Below are positions 15,865 to 26,631 of a stretch of DNA of 35,044 nt, piece by piece (position 1 is the first letter of the stretch; each line of letters begins with the position of its first letter). The translations under genes were made by a program, and so were the position numbers. A model generated the notes under the pieces. That model was not told where the DNA came from. It did not search any database and was given only the letters and a program-made list of their open reading frames with translations. Origin of the DNA: Flammeovirgaceae bacterium (lineage in GTDB: Bacteria > Bacteroidota > Bacteroidia > Cytophagales > Cyclobacteriaceae); contig JABMNK010000004.1 of NCBI GenBank assembly GCA_013204595.1, forward strand, positions 1-35,044, in the 5' to 3' direction.

Positions 15865-17346
15865 CTATTTTACTTTTATTTCAGAGGGAAAGTTTAATAG
15901 ATCTATTCCCCAAATAGCCGGAAGGAGAAAATAAATAAAAAGAGTAACTACGATAATGGAAAGAACATTAAGTAAAAATCCAGCACGGACCATATCTTTC
16001 ATTTTTAAAAATCCAGAGCCAAACACTACGGCGTTCGGTGCCGTAGCTACGGGCAACATAAAAGCGCAGGAAGAAGCGATGGCCGCTGCTGCCATCAGGC
16101 CATAGGGATGGACGTTCAAAACACCAGATAGCGCGGCCAAAATAGGCATCATTAAGGTGCAAGTAGCGATGTTTTGAGTAATTTCCGTCAAAAAATTCAC
16201 CACTGCAACTACGATCAGTAATACCAACCAAAAGGGGACATTTTCAAGTCCACTCAACTTTTCGCCTATCCATAAAGTCAATTGAGAGCTTTCGAAACTC
16301 TGGGCTACTGCAAAGGCTCCCCCAAACAATAAAATGACAGCCCAAGGTAATTTTACAGCCGTTTCCCAATCCATTATTTGACCTTGCTCCTGCTTCTTTG
16401 CGGGGATTAAAAAAAGCACAATGGCTCCAATCATCACTATGATTGTATCATTTATGCTTGGGAAAAATGGGGTGATTAAAAATCGTCGGGTAATCCAACA
16501 AAAGGCAACGATACTGAAAATAAGCAGTACCCACTTTTCTTCATAGGACATCCTACCCAATTTTTTTAATTCATTTTTAATGATATTTGAACTGCCTTGG
16601 ACCTTTATACTGCTTAAAGAAAATAAATGATATGTCAGTAAATACCAGCAACCTACCAAAATGGTAAGGCTTATCGGAAGTCCAATGCCTATCCATTGAT
16701 CAAAAGGCATCGGTACTTTATAAAATTTCTCAATAGCATCGGCAAAAATCAAATTGGTGGGAGTGCCTACTAAGGTTGCAATCCCTCCTATTGAGGCCGA
16801 ATATGCAATGGCCAAAATCAATGCTTTTCCAAAATCATCAGCACCTTTGACAGGAATCGAACTTGAATCTGAAAACTCTTTAAACTGTGTAATTATGGAC
16901 AAGGCAATGGGCAGCATCATCACAGCGGTAGCCGTATTGGATATCCACATCGAAAGAAATGCTGTAGCCAAAATAAACCCCAAAATAATTTGACGCATAT
17001 TGGTTCCGGTGATGGCGATAATATTGAGGGCTATTCGTTTATGAAGATTCCATTTTTGCATTGCCAGCGCTAAAATAAATCCGCCAACAAAAATGTAAAT
17101 GATAGGATTCGCATAACTAGAGGCTATTTCATTTAGTGATACGGCATTGGTGATAGGGTAGAGTATTAAAGGTAAAAAAGAAGTAGCCGCAATCGGAATG
17201 GCCTCTGTCATCCACCAAATGGCAATCCAAAGGGTGGCTGCCATTACCTTAAATGCCGGTATCGACATACCCTCAGGTGGGCCTATGAGCAGCATTAAAA
17301 AAAATACAGAGGGACCTAATAACTGAAAAAATACTTTTAATCGCAT
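15865..17346 (-). CDS. DASS/SLC13-family anion:Na+ symporter
   Basis: The 493-residue membrane protein has about 11 to 12 hydrophobic segments and the two family signatures, SNTATAVMMLPIA near residues 133-145 and SCAFMLPVATAPNAVVFGSG near residue 430. Relatives such as CitT, SdcS and NaDC move di- and tricarboxylates, and some move sulfate or related anions with sodium. The substrate cannot be assigned. The start ATG at 17346 is clear. It follows the end of the ABC-F gene on the same strand but is separated from it by a strong terminator, so it is probably transcribed alone. Confidence 0.88.
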   Translation of the reverse strand: MRLKVFFQLLGPSVFFLMLLIGPPEGMSIPAFKVMAATLWIAIWWMTEAIPIAATSFLPLILYPITNAVSLNEIASSYANPIIYIFVGGFILALAMQKWNLHKRIALNIIAITGTNMRQIILGFILATAFLSMWISNTATAVMMLPIALSIITQFKEFSDSSSIPVKGADDFGKALILAIAYSASIGGIATLVGTPTNLIFADAIEKFYKVPMPFDQWIGIGLPISLTILVGCWYLLTYHLFSLSSIKVQGSSNIIKNELKKLGRMSYEEKWVLLIFSIVAFCWITRRFLITPFFPSINDTIIVMIGAIVLFLIPAKKQEQGQIMDWETAVKLPWAVILLFGGAFAVAQSFESSQLTLWIGEKLSGLENVPFWLVLLIVVAVVNFLTEITQNIATCTLMMPILAALSGVLNVHPYGLMAAAAIASSCAFMLPVATAPNAVVFGSGFLKMKDMVRAGFLLNVLSIIVVTLFIYFLLPAIWGIDLLNFPSEIKVK

Positions 17347-17440
17347 TGCGTTTTTAAAACTTAAAAATCATAAAATAGTCACCAATCTAGAGAATAATAG
17401 TAAGCATAATTTTTTGATTGACATAATTCTAAGTTGGTTA

Positions 17441-17478
17441 AAATAAAAAAAAGCCGGCAAAGAATTTTTTGCCGGCTT
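17441..17478 (-). terminator. Rho-independent terminator of the ABC-F gene
   Basis: A perfect 11-bp stem (AAGCCGGCAAA at 17451-17461 with its complement at 17468-17478) closes a 6-base loop. On the minus strand it is followed by a T-rich run (17450-17441), and it starts 22 bases past the ABC-F stop codon. This is the clearest intrinsic terminator in the window. Confidence 0.85.
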
Positions 17479-17500
17479 CAATTCATTTTAAACGGATCCC

Positions 17501-19129
<1,629 letters not shown>

Positions 19130-19138
19130 TTAAGTGCG

Positions 19139-19146
19139 CAAAATTA
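19139..19146 (-). promoter_or_regulatory. Putative -7 element of the ABC-F gene
   Basis: On the minus strand TAATTTTG fits the TAnnTTTG consensus and ends 22 bases before the ATG at 19117. A T-rich run (complement of 19164-19170) sits at about the right distance for the -33 region but lacks a TTG. The assignment is tentative. Confidence 0.4.
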
Positions 19147-19354
19147 GTTTAATTACTCGTTGGAAAAAAAGATGTGCCCTATAATACTCAATTCCCTAAA
19201 CCGTTCACAAAAAATTGGCCGCTTTTAACCCCTAAGATAACCACTCAATTAATTTAGATAAGCAATCTCACCCATGACTGCGCCGATGATCCCTTTTTGT
19301 TCGAAGATCTTTGTTACATAGAATAACTTTAATGTGAAAAAATCTGATCACCTC

Positions 19355-20776
19355 ATGAAAAATCTATTTCTAATCGTTTTATGCTATTTAACTCTTTTTG
19401 ATGTGCTAGCCCAAGCAACTCAAATTATTCAAAATCTTGAAAACCAAAAGTCTGACTACGAAAAAGTAGCTATGCAAATTTGGGAATGGGCTGAGGTCGG
19501 ATATCAGGAAGAAAAAAGTTCGGCACTCCTTCAAAAAACACTGAGTATGGCTGGATTTTCTATTCAAGCTCGCGTGGCCGAAATTCCAACTTCCTTTATT
19601 GCTGAATATGGACAAGGGGAGCCCATCATTGCTATTCTCGCAGAATTCGACGCACTTCCTGGTGTGTCCCAAAAAGCCCTACCCATCAAAGAAGCCGTCA
19701 TCATCGGAGGCGCTGGCCACGCTTGTGGGCATCATCTCTTCGGCACCGCTTCGGTGGCGGCAGGCATTGCCGTTAAAGATTGGTTGAAAAACAACGGTGT
19801 CAAAGGAACTATTCGAGTCTATGGAACCCCTGCCGAAGAGGGTGGCGCTGGTAAGGTTTACATGGTAAGAGCCGGACTATTCGATGACGTCGATGCCGTA
19901 TTACATTGGCATCCCGGAAATAACAATGGTGCCAATCCAGGATCTTCTTTGGCAAATAAATCAGCGAAATTCAGATTCTACGGAGAAGCATCACATGCTG
20001 CCGCATCACCTGAAAGAGGTCGCTCCGCATTAGATGGCGTGGAAGCCATGAACCAGATGGTAAATATGTTGCGCGAACATGTGCCGCAAGAGACAAGAAT
20101 TCATTATGTGATTACTTCTGGGGGAGAAGCTCCTAATGTAGTTCCTGCGTTTGCCGAAGCTTTTTATTATGTGAGAAATCCCGATGTTGCCAATGTCAAA
20201 TCAATATTTGAACGTGTCGTGAGCGCCGCAGAAGGTGCTGCAATTGGCACCGGAACTAGGATGGATTATGAAGTGATTCACGGCTTATATAATCTAATGC
20301 CTAACGAAACTTTGTCTGAATTGATGTTCAAGAATTTACAACTCGTCGGAGGCTTTAATTATGATGCCGAAGAAAAAAAATTCGCTGAGAAAATTCTCAA
20401 TACCTATTCTGGTGATTACAGTATGGAACAGGCTTCCCAAATTCAACCCTATTCATTAGCCCCTAAAGGTTCGTCTGGATCCACCGATGTCGGAGACATA
20501 AGCTGGAAAGTCCCCACAGCTGGAATGAGTGCGGCGACATGGGTGCCCGGAACTTCCGCCCATACTTGGCAAGCAGTGGCTGCCGGCGGAACCAGTATTG
20601 GCATCAAAGGCATGATGGTTGCTGCTAAAACCATCACATTGACGGCAGTCGATCTTTATTTAAATCCTTCCATTACCGAAAAAGCAGAAAAAGAATTACA
20701 GAAAAAGATAGGTAATAATGAACCTTATGAAGCATTAATTGGAAATCGAAAACCACCTTTGGATTATAGAAAATAA
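19355..20776 (+). CDS. Exported M20-family amidohydrolase (AbgB-like)
   Basis: The protein (473 residues from ATG 19355) begins with a clear signal peptide, KNLFLIVLCYLTLFDVLAQA, so it acts in the periplasm. The body is a metal-dependent M20D peptidase: AEFDALPG, GHACGHHLFGTAS with the metal-binding Cys-x-His pattern, GTPAEEGGAGK, HWHPG, and the dimerisation domain with FYGEASHAAASPERGRSALD. Relatives cleave p-aminobenzoyl-glutamate or other N-acyl amino acids. A GTG seven codons upstream (19334) is possible but would spoil the signal peptide. The gene is divergent from the ABC-F gene and followed 184 bp later by an exported gamma-glutamyltransferase. Confidence 0.88.
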   Translation: MKNLFLIVLCYLTLFDVLAQATQIIQNLENQKSDYEKVAMQIWEWAEVGYQEEKSSALLQKTLSMAGFSIQARVAEIPTSFIAEYGQGEPIIAILAEFDALPGVSQKALPIKEAVIIGGAGHACGHHLFGTASVAAGIAVKDWLKNNGVKGTIRVYGTPAEEGGAGKVYMVRAGLFDDVDAVLHWHPGNNNGANPGSSLANKSAKFRFYGEASHAAASPERGRSALDGVEAMNQMVNMLREHVPQETRIHYVITSGGEAPNVVPAFAEAFYYVRNPDVANVKSIFERVVSAAEGAAIGTGTRMDYEVIHGLYNLMPNETLSELMFKNLQLVGGFNYDAEEKKFAEKILNTYSGDYSMEQASQIQPYSLAPKGSSGSTDVGDISWKVPTAGMSAATWVPGTSAHTWQAVAAGGTSIGIKGMMVAAKTITLTAVDLYLNPSITEKAEKELQKKIGNNEPYEALIGNRKPPLDYRK

Positions 20777-20931
20777 TATTTTGAGTCAATTAGAAACTTT
20801 ACTTGAAAAAAAATGACTAGCCTCATTAATAAGAAAACGGTCATACGCCCATCTTGAGTGATCAAAAAACGCAGGAGTTTACTCGCTCTTTATTTAAATA
20901 TAAACTTCTATGAAAGCTATGAGAATGTCTC

Positions 20932-20939
20932 TAGTTTTG
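20932..20939 (+). promoter_or_regulatory. Putative -7 element of the gamma-glutamyltransferase gene
   Basis: TAGTTTTG, identical to the nadAB -7 box, lies 21 bases before the ATG at 20961. No convincing TTG is seen about 20 bases upstream, so this is only a candidate. Confidence 0.35.
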
Positions 20940-20960
20940 TTTTAATTAAATTGTAACCCT

Positions 20961-22649
20961 ATGAAAAAATCTATTTCCCTAGTAATCAGTTTATGTTGTG
21001 TTTTGATAAGCCTAGCGCAAGATAGAGTGACAGGTAGAGCTTTTGCCACACGGTCAGAGGTAATTGCTCAAAATGGAATGGTCGCAACGAGCCATCCTTT
21101 GGCCACGCAAATAGCACTAGACATCTTAAAAAAAGGAGGAACGGCAATTGATGCTGCCATTGCAGCAAATGCAGCCTTGGGACTAATGGAACCGACCGGT
21201 TCAGGAATTGGAGGCGATTTATTTGCCATCATCTGGGATGGGGAAACACAAACCATTCATGGGTTAAATGCCAGCGGTCGCTCGCCTAAATCTTTGACTT
21301 TGGACTATTTAAAATCACAAGGACTCAATGCCATTCCACCTTACGGACCACTACCGGTGAATGTCCCGGGAGCTGTGGACGGGTGGTTTGAACTACACGA
21401 CAAATTTGGTAGCATGCCCATGGAAGCAATACTTGCCCCAGCCATTGCTTATGCTGAAAATGGATTTCCTGTAACCGAACTAATCGCATATTATCTTCAG
21501 TCGGCTCAAGCTAATTTCAGTCGGTATGATTTTCAGAATTTTAAGGATACCTATTTGATCAATGGTAAGGCCCCTGTGAAAGGTCAGATTTTCAAAAATC
21601 AAGACTTGGCCAATACCTATAAAATAATTGCCTCCAAAGGAAGAGATGGATTTTACAAAGGCAAAGTTGCCAAAACCATCGCTGATTATATCCAGAGTAA
21701 AGGTGGGTTTTTATCTGAGGCTGATCTCAATAGTCATCATTCTGAATGGGTAGATCCTGTATCTGTCAATTATAGAGGATATGATGTTTGGGAACTTCCG
21801 CCAAATGGCCAAGGAATCGCTGCCTTACAAATGTTGAATATCCTTGAAGGATATGACTTTTCTGAAATTCCATACGGAAGCACCGAGCACATTCACCTAT
21901 TTACAGAAGCCAAAAAATTGGCCTTTGAAGACCGCGCAAAATACTATGCCGATATGGACTTTTATGATGTTCCCGTTGAGAAATTACTATCCGATGATTA
22001 TGCTGATACGCGTCGTAAAGAAATTGGGACCCAAGCAGGTATGTATGACGCTGGCTCTATTAGCAATGGGGAAACCATTTACATGACTGTAGCTGATAAA
22101 AACGGTACCATGATTTCACTTATACAAAGTAATTATCGGGGTATGGGATCTGGAATGGTGCCGCCTCAATTAGGTTTTATGCTTCAGGATCGAGGTGAAT
22201 TGTTCTCACTCACAGAGGGTCAAGCCAACACTTACGAACCAGGTAAAAGACCATTCCACACGATTATTCCCGCTTTTATCACAAAAGAAGGGCTTCCATT
22301 TATGAGTTTTGGTGTGATGGGTGGCGATTTTCAGCCTATGGGCCATGTGCAAATCATCATGAATATGGTAGATTTTGGCATGAACTTGCAGGAAGCTGGA
22401 GATGCTCCTAGAATCGATCATTCTGGTACCTCAACACCTACCGGCGTTCGTGCAACTAGCACCGGTAAGATTAGTCTGGAATCTGGATTTGATTACGAAG
22501 TGATTAGGGCACTGATGCAAAAAGGTCATAATGTTGGATTTGCTAGGGGGAGTTACGGAGGTTATCAAGCTATTATGTGGGACCCGAAAAATAAAGTTTA
22601 TCTGGGTGCGTCAGAATCAAGAAAAGACGGCCAAGCAGCAGGCTACTAA
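20961..22649 (+). CDS. ggt: Exported gamma-glutamyltransferase-family hydrolase
   Basis: The 562-residue protein has a signal peptide (about residues 1-19, ending SLAQ) and the full gamma-glutamyltransferase fold. GMVATSHPLATQIALDIL is followed by GGTAIDAAIAANAALGLMEP and the SGIGGDLFAI stretch. The WELPPNGQG segment comes before the cleavage site. The autocatalytic nucleophile is predicted to be T372 in NGETIYMTVADKNG, giving a small subunit of about 190 residues. The second Thr and the His of the E. coli TTHYS motif are Ile and Tyr here, as in divergent members of the family, so donor preference may differ from classical glutathione hydrolysis. It may work with the upstream M20 hydrolase on gamma-glutamyl compounds; this is inference. 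Confidence 0.88.
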   Translation: MKKSISLVISLCCVLISLAQDRVTGRAFATRSEVIAQNGMVATSHPLATQIALDILKKGGTAIDAAIAANAALGLMEPTGSGIGGDLFAIIWDGETQTIHGLNASGRSPKSLTLDYLKSQGLNAIPPYGPLPVNVPGAVDGWFELHDKFGSMPMEAILAPAIAYAENGFPVTELIAYYLQSAQANFSRYDFQNFKDTYLINGKAPVKGQIFKNQDLANTYKIIASKGRDGFYKGKVAKTIADYIQSKGGFLSEADLNSHHSEWVDPVSVNYRGYDVWELPPNGQGIAALQMLNILEGYDFSEIPYGSTEHIHLFTEAKKLAFEDRAKYYADMDFYDVPVEKLLSDDYADTRRKEIGTQAGMYDAGSISNGETIYMTVADKNGTMISLIQSNYRGMGSGMVPPQLGFMLQDRGELFSLTEGQANTYEPGKRPFHTIIPAFITKEGLPFMSFGVMGGDFQPMGHVQIIMNMVDFGMNLQEAGDAPRIDHSGTSTPTGVRATSTGKISLESGFDYEVIRALMQKGHNVGFARGSYGGYQAIMWDPKNKVYLGASESRKDGQAAGY

Positions 22650-22724
22650 TTCATTTTTATTAAATTTTTTGCCTGTAAAGCAAAGGATCATTCCTTAATT
22701 TTACCCCTTAAAAATTATTAGGAA

Positions 22725-23417
22725 TTGAGCAACACTGACATTCGAGTAATTATACCGGCTTTTAATGAACGCAATGCCGTTGGACTTGTCATAAAGGAGA
22801 TTCCAAAGAACTGCATTACTGAAATAATTGTAGTAGATAATGGATCCTCTGACGACACGTTCAGCATCGCTCAGAAAGCTGGCGCCACCGCACTAAAAGA
22901 ATCCAAAAAAGGATATGGAAGGGCTTGTTTGGCCGGAATGGACTATCTGGCCAAAAGTGAAGAAACACCTGATATCGTCGTGTTTTTGGATGGTGATTAT
23001 AGTGATTACCCTGAAGAAATAGAACAATTAATTAAGCCAATAATGTCAGGAAATGCTGATTTTGTCTTGGGAAGCAGGGCACTTGGCACGAAAGAATCTG
23101 GTTCAATGATGCCCCAGCAAATATTTGGCAATTGGCTGGCGACCACCTTGATGAGATGGCTTTACGATATAAAATTTACAGATCTAGGACCGTTCCGTGC
23201 TATTAGATATGACACATTGCTGACACTAAATATGCAGGATAAAACTTATGGGTGGACTATCGAAATGCAGATCAAGGCTGCAAAAAATAAGGCACGAATT
23301 CTAGAAATCCCTGTAAATTATCGAAAAAGAATTGGCATCTCTAAAGTGTCAGGAACGTTAAAGGGCACCCTTCTTGCTGGTTATAAAATCATATCAACCA
23401 TTTTCAAATACTTATGA
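22725..23417 (+). CDS. GT2 glycosyltransferase, dolichyl/polyprenyl-phosphate-sugar synthase-like
   Basis: The 230-residue protein is a GT-A enzyme of the DPM1/DPG-synthase type. IIPAFNERNAVG is near residue 9, VDNGSSDDTF, FLDGDYSDYPEE with the metal-binding Asp residues near 88-92, GSRALG, and TDLGPFRAIR in the C-terminal half. It lacks membrane helices and probably transfers a sugar to a lipid carrier at the cytoplasmic face. The start is TTG at 22725 with AGGA just before it; no ATG precedes the conserved IIPAFNE. It opens a five-gene run and overlaps the next gene by 4 bp (ATGA). Confidence 0.87.
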   Translation: MSNTDIRVIIPAFNERNAVGLVIKEIPKNCITEIIVVDNGSSDDTFSIAQKAGATALKESKKGYGRACLAGMDYLAKSEETPDIVVFLDGDYSDYPEEIEQLIKPIMSGNADFVLGSRALGTKESGSMMPQQIFGNWLATTLMRWLYDIKFTDLGPFRAIRYDTLLTLNMQDKTYGWTIEMQIKAAKNKARILEIPVNYRKRIGISKVSGTLKGTLLAGYKIISTIFKYL

Positions 23418-24874
23418 TCGCCGGAATCATCTTGTTTATTTATGGATTGTCTATGACTATTGTTTTTATGTTCAGTATGATACAGTTACAGCTGACCTGG
23501 CATTACCTTAGAAAGGCTAAACCAAAATTAATACCGGAGATGCCGGGGGCATTACCTTTCATAACGATTCAGCTACCCATTTTTAATGAAAAATACGTCA
23601 TCGAACGATTACTAGATGCTGTCAGTAACTTAAATTATCCTAAAGATTGTTTCGAAATACAAGTATTGGATGATTCCAATGACGAAACGGTAACCATTGT
23701 TGAGCATCAAATCTTGGAGATTGAAAAAAAAAATATTCATATATCACACCTGCGACGAACAGATCGAGTAGGTTTCAAAGCTGGAGCACTAGCTTATGGT
23801 TTGCGTTATGCAAAAGGCGATTTTATCGCCATATTTGATGCCGATTTTGTGCCCAACCCTGATTTCATCACAGCCGTAATCCCTTATTTTAATAACAAAA
23901 ATGTAGGTATGGTTCAAACTAGATGGAGTCATCTCAATGAACATTTCAATCTTTTGACGCGACTACAAGCCTTTGGCTTAAATGCACATTTTACCATTGA
24001 ACAAACAGGTAGACAAAACTCACATAGCTTCATTAATTTTAATGGGACCGCAGGTATTTGGAGAAAACAAACCGTGTTAGATGCGGGAGGTTGGCAACAT
24101 GATACGCTTACAGAAGATCTCGATCTTAGTTATCGAGCGCAGCTTAAAGGATGGAAGTTTGAATACCTTGAGCATATTACCTCGCCTTCAGAATTACCGA
24201 TTATCATCGAATCAGTCAAATCACAACAATTTAGATGGAACAAGGGTACCGCAGAAACGGCACGGAAAAACATGAAACAGGTAATCGCTTCAAATATGAA
24301 ATTGGGACAAAAAATAAATGCGCTATTTCATTTATTTAATAGTTCTGTTTTCATTTTTATTTTACTCGCGGCCCTACTATCCATTCCGATGTTATACATC
24401 AAGTCTGGGCATCCAGAGCTTCAGTATCTTTTTAATTTAGGTTCTATTTTCCTGATCGGATTTCTAGCTATTTCTCTTTTTTACTGGCACGCTACCAACG
24501 TCACACAACCTGCGCCTTTTCGTTATTTTTGTCTGCATTTTCCAATATATATTTCTTTTTCCTTAGGACTCTCTTTGCATAATGCAATCGCCCTTATCGA
24601 AGGGTTTCTCAATATCAAAACTGACTTTATTAGAACACCAAAATTCAATGTCAAAAAAAGAAGTGATCATTGGAAAGAATACAGCGATAAAAAATTAAGG
24701 ATACCTACGCTGACGTATCTCGAAGGTCTCCTCATGCTCTATTTTATTTTTGGCTGCTGGTATGGCGTCCAACTTGGGGACTATGGATTCGTTCCCTTTC
24801 ATTTGATGCTTAGTTTAGGTTACGGCTATGTTTTTTTTGAATCATTAAAACGCCACACAAGTAATGGTTCTTAA
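23414..24874 (+). CDS. Membrane GT2 glycosyltransferase, cellulose-synthase/CESA-like
   Basis: The 486-residue protein has one N-terminal membrane helix, a GT-A catalytic domain (about residues 45-300) and about four to five C-terminal helices. Catalytic motifs are complete: QVLDDSND, the DADF metal site, TEDLDLSYR and QQFRWNKG, equivalent to the D, DxD, TED and QxxRW motifs of cellulose-synthase-like enzymes. Relatives make beta-glycans or transfer single sugars to lipids; without a BcsB or PilZ partner here, a glycolipid is as likely as a polymer. It overlaps its neighbours at both ends by 4 and 11 bp. Confidence 0.87.
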   Translation: MIAGIILFIYGLSMTIVFMFSMIQLQLTWHYLRKAKPKLIPEMPGALPFITIQLPIFNEKYVIERLLDAVSNLNYPKDCFEIQVLDDSNDETVTIVEHQILEIEKKNIHISHLRRTDRVGFKAGALAYGLRYAKGDFIAIFDADFVPNPDFITAVIPYFNNKNVGMVQTRWSHLNEHFNLLTRLQAFGLNAHFTIEQTGRQNSHSFINFNGTAGIWRKQTVLDAGGWQHDTLTEDLDLSYRAQLKGWKFEYLEHITSPSELPIIIESVKSQQFRWNKGTAETARKNMKQVIASNMKLGQKINALFHLFNSSVFIFILLAALLSIPMLYIKSGHPELQYLFNLGSIFLIGFLAISLFYWHATNVTQPAPFRYFCLHFPIYISFSLGLSLHNAIALIEGFLNIKTDFIRTPKFNVKKRSDHWKEYSDKKLRIPTLTYLEGLLMLYFIFGCWYGVQLGDYGFVPFHLMLSLGYGYVFFESLKRHTSNGS

Positions 24875-26153
24875 TAGATCACAAGTCATCAAATTCATTC
24901 TCAGCTTTTTGTTCTTAACCTCCATCGCGTACTTGGGCATAGGACTTAAAAGAACGGATACATTGGCCTTATTTATTTGTTTTTCCAGTGCTTATTTTGC
25001 TTATTTTTGGATCTGCTCAAACACGCTTTCGATTAAACAACTGTTGCTATTGGGCGTGACTGCCCGATTGATTCTTTTTTGGATCCTACCCAATCTTTCA
25101 GATGATTTTTATCGTTTCTTATGGGATGGTCAACTCATTAAAAATGGAATAAGTCCTTATGCTATTTTACCGACTGAGGCCATTGAACTGAATTTAGCTT
25201 GTTGCACAACGGACGCATTGCAATTATTAAATTCCCCAAATTACTATAGCATTTATCCCCCACTGAATCAGTTTATTTTTTGGCTCTCCTCTATCGTTTC
25301 CTCGCCACTTGGTGCGATTGGATTGATCAGAATACTATTGCTTTTTGCCGACCTAGGCGCATTATTTTTAATCAATCGATTACAGCCCAAATCTAACCAT
25401 GGAAGATGGCTTTTTTTGAACCCCCTCTTGATCTGGGAAGGGGTGGGAAATGTACATTTTGAACCTTTTGTGATTTTTTTTATATTATTTTTTTTATATC
25501 AGCTTTCAAAATCAAATCTTGTCGCGGCCGGATGGGGTTGGGGATTGGCCATGGCCACCAAACTAGTCCCATTGATTTTTATCCCTACCCTCTTATTTAA
25601 ATTTGGATGGAAAAATGGAGGCATCTTGATTATAACTGGATTAACTGTTTTTATGGTGAGCATGGCCCCCTTATTGCAATTACTTCCGCAAAGTGGCTTT
25701 TTAAGTAGTCTTGCGCTCTATTTTAACTATTTTGAGTTTAATGCAAGCATCTATTACCTCATCAGAGCACTTGGATTTTGGATCAAGGGGTACAACATTA
25801 TTGGATCCCTAGGGCCAATATTAGGAATTTTCACTGCCCTGATCATCAGCAGCTATGTACTATGGAGATCACAAACACAAGATTCCTTGGCCAGTCTTCT
25901 CCTTTTTTCCCTTACTATTTATCTATTGATGAGCACTACGGTACATCCTTGGTACCTGTTGACTTTGCTCCCGCTCGGTCTTCTTTCGGGCTATTGGTTT
26001 CCCGTTTTGTGGAGCATGACTGCCTGTTGGTCATATTTTGGATATACGGCATTGGGCTATGACATGCCCGTTAGTTGGGTAGTTGCAGAATATATAATCT
26101 TATCGGTCTCAATTGTGTTTGAAATTAAAAGAAAATATGAAAAGTATTTTTAG
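24864..26153 (+). CDS. GT-C-type polytopic glycosyltransferase
   Basis: The 429-residue protein has about 11 membrane segments. The first extracytoplasmic loop carries NLSDDFYRFLWDGQLI near residues 76-91, the acidic Asp-Asp motif expected for GT-C enzymes (GT87/DUF2029-like) that use polyprenyl-phosphate sugars. PLLIWEGVGNVHFEP and TVHPWYLLTLLPLG are other conserved-looking segments. The soluble GT2 two genes upstream could make its lipid-linked donor. It overlaps the rhodanese gene by 17 bp. Acceptor and sugar are unknown. Confidence 0.75.
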   Translation: MVLNRSQVIKFILSFLFLTSIAYLGIGLKRTDTLALFICFSSAYFAYFWICSNTLSIKQLLLLGVTARLILFWILPNLSDDFYRFLWDGQLIKNGISPYAILPTEAIELNLACCTTDALQLLNSPNYYSIYPPLNQFIFWLSSIVSSPLGAIGLIRILLLFADLGALFLINRLQPKSNHGRWLFLNPLLIWEGVGNVHFEPFVIFFILFFLYQLSKSNLVAAGWGWGLAMATKLVPLIFIPTLLFKFGWKNGGILIITGLTVFMVSMAPLLQLLPQSGFLSSLALYFNYFEFNASIYYLIRALGFWIKGYNIIGSLGPILGIFTALIISSYVLWRSQTQDSLASLLLFSLTIYLLMSTTVHPWYLLTLLPLGLLSGYWFPVLWSMTACWSYFGYTALGYDMPVSWVVAEYIILSVSIVFEIKRKYEKYF

Positions 26154-26631
26154 TGCATTTTGTTGGGGCTTGTTAGTCTTGAGTTGTGGGCCCAAAACAT
26201 TTGATGAACAAATGCAAACGCTCTATTCACATTCAGTACCCTTGATACATGCGTCTCAAGTTCAGAAACAAATCAATAGCACAAACCCTATTATCTTAGA
26301 TATTCGCTCTCAAGCTGAGTATGAAGTAAGTCATATAAAAGGGTCTCAATTCATTGATTATGAGTGCTTCAGAGCATCAGATGTGGCTCATTTACCAAAA
26401 GATAGCGAAATAATTGTTTATTGTGCTGTTGGCTATCGAAGTGAAAAAATTGGTGAAAAACTGATCAGCTTAGGCTTTGACCATGTTAGCAATCTATATG
26501 GCGGCATATTTGATTGGAAAAATCAGGACTACGTTGTGGTAAATCATTTAAATTTACCAACGGATAGTGTCCATACCTATAATAAAGACTGGGCCAAATG
26601 GTTGTATAAAGGAATAAAAGTTTATGAGTAA
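26137..26631 (+). CDS. Rhodanese-domain lipoprotein
   Basis: From ATG 26137 the 164-residue protein has a lipoprotein signal ending in VLSC with the lipidated Cys at position 17, so it is anchored in the envelope. The rhodanese domain (about residues 45-135) shows ILDIRSQAEYEVSHIKGSQFI and the active loop CAVGYRS, with a single catalytic cysteine. The upstream ATG at 26113 is unlikely because it would put charged residues before the signal. It overlaps both neighbours in the glycosyltransferase run, which is unusual for a sulfurtransferase. Its periplasmic sulfur or redox partner is unknown. Confidence 0.85.
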   Translation: MKSIFSAFCWGLLVLSCGPKTFDEQMQTLYSHSVPLIHASQVQKQINSTNPIILDIRSQAEYEVSHIKGSQFIDYECFRASDVAHLPKDSEIIVYCAVGYRSEKIGEKLISLGFDHVSNLYGGIFDWKNQDYVVVNHLNLPTDSVHTYNKDWAKWLYKGIKVYE

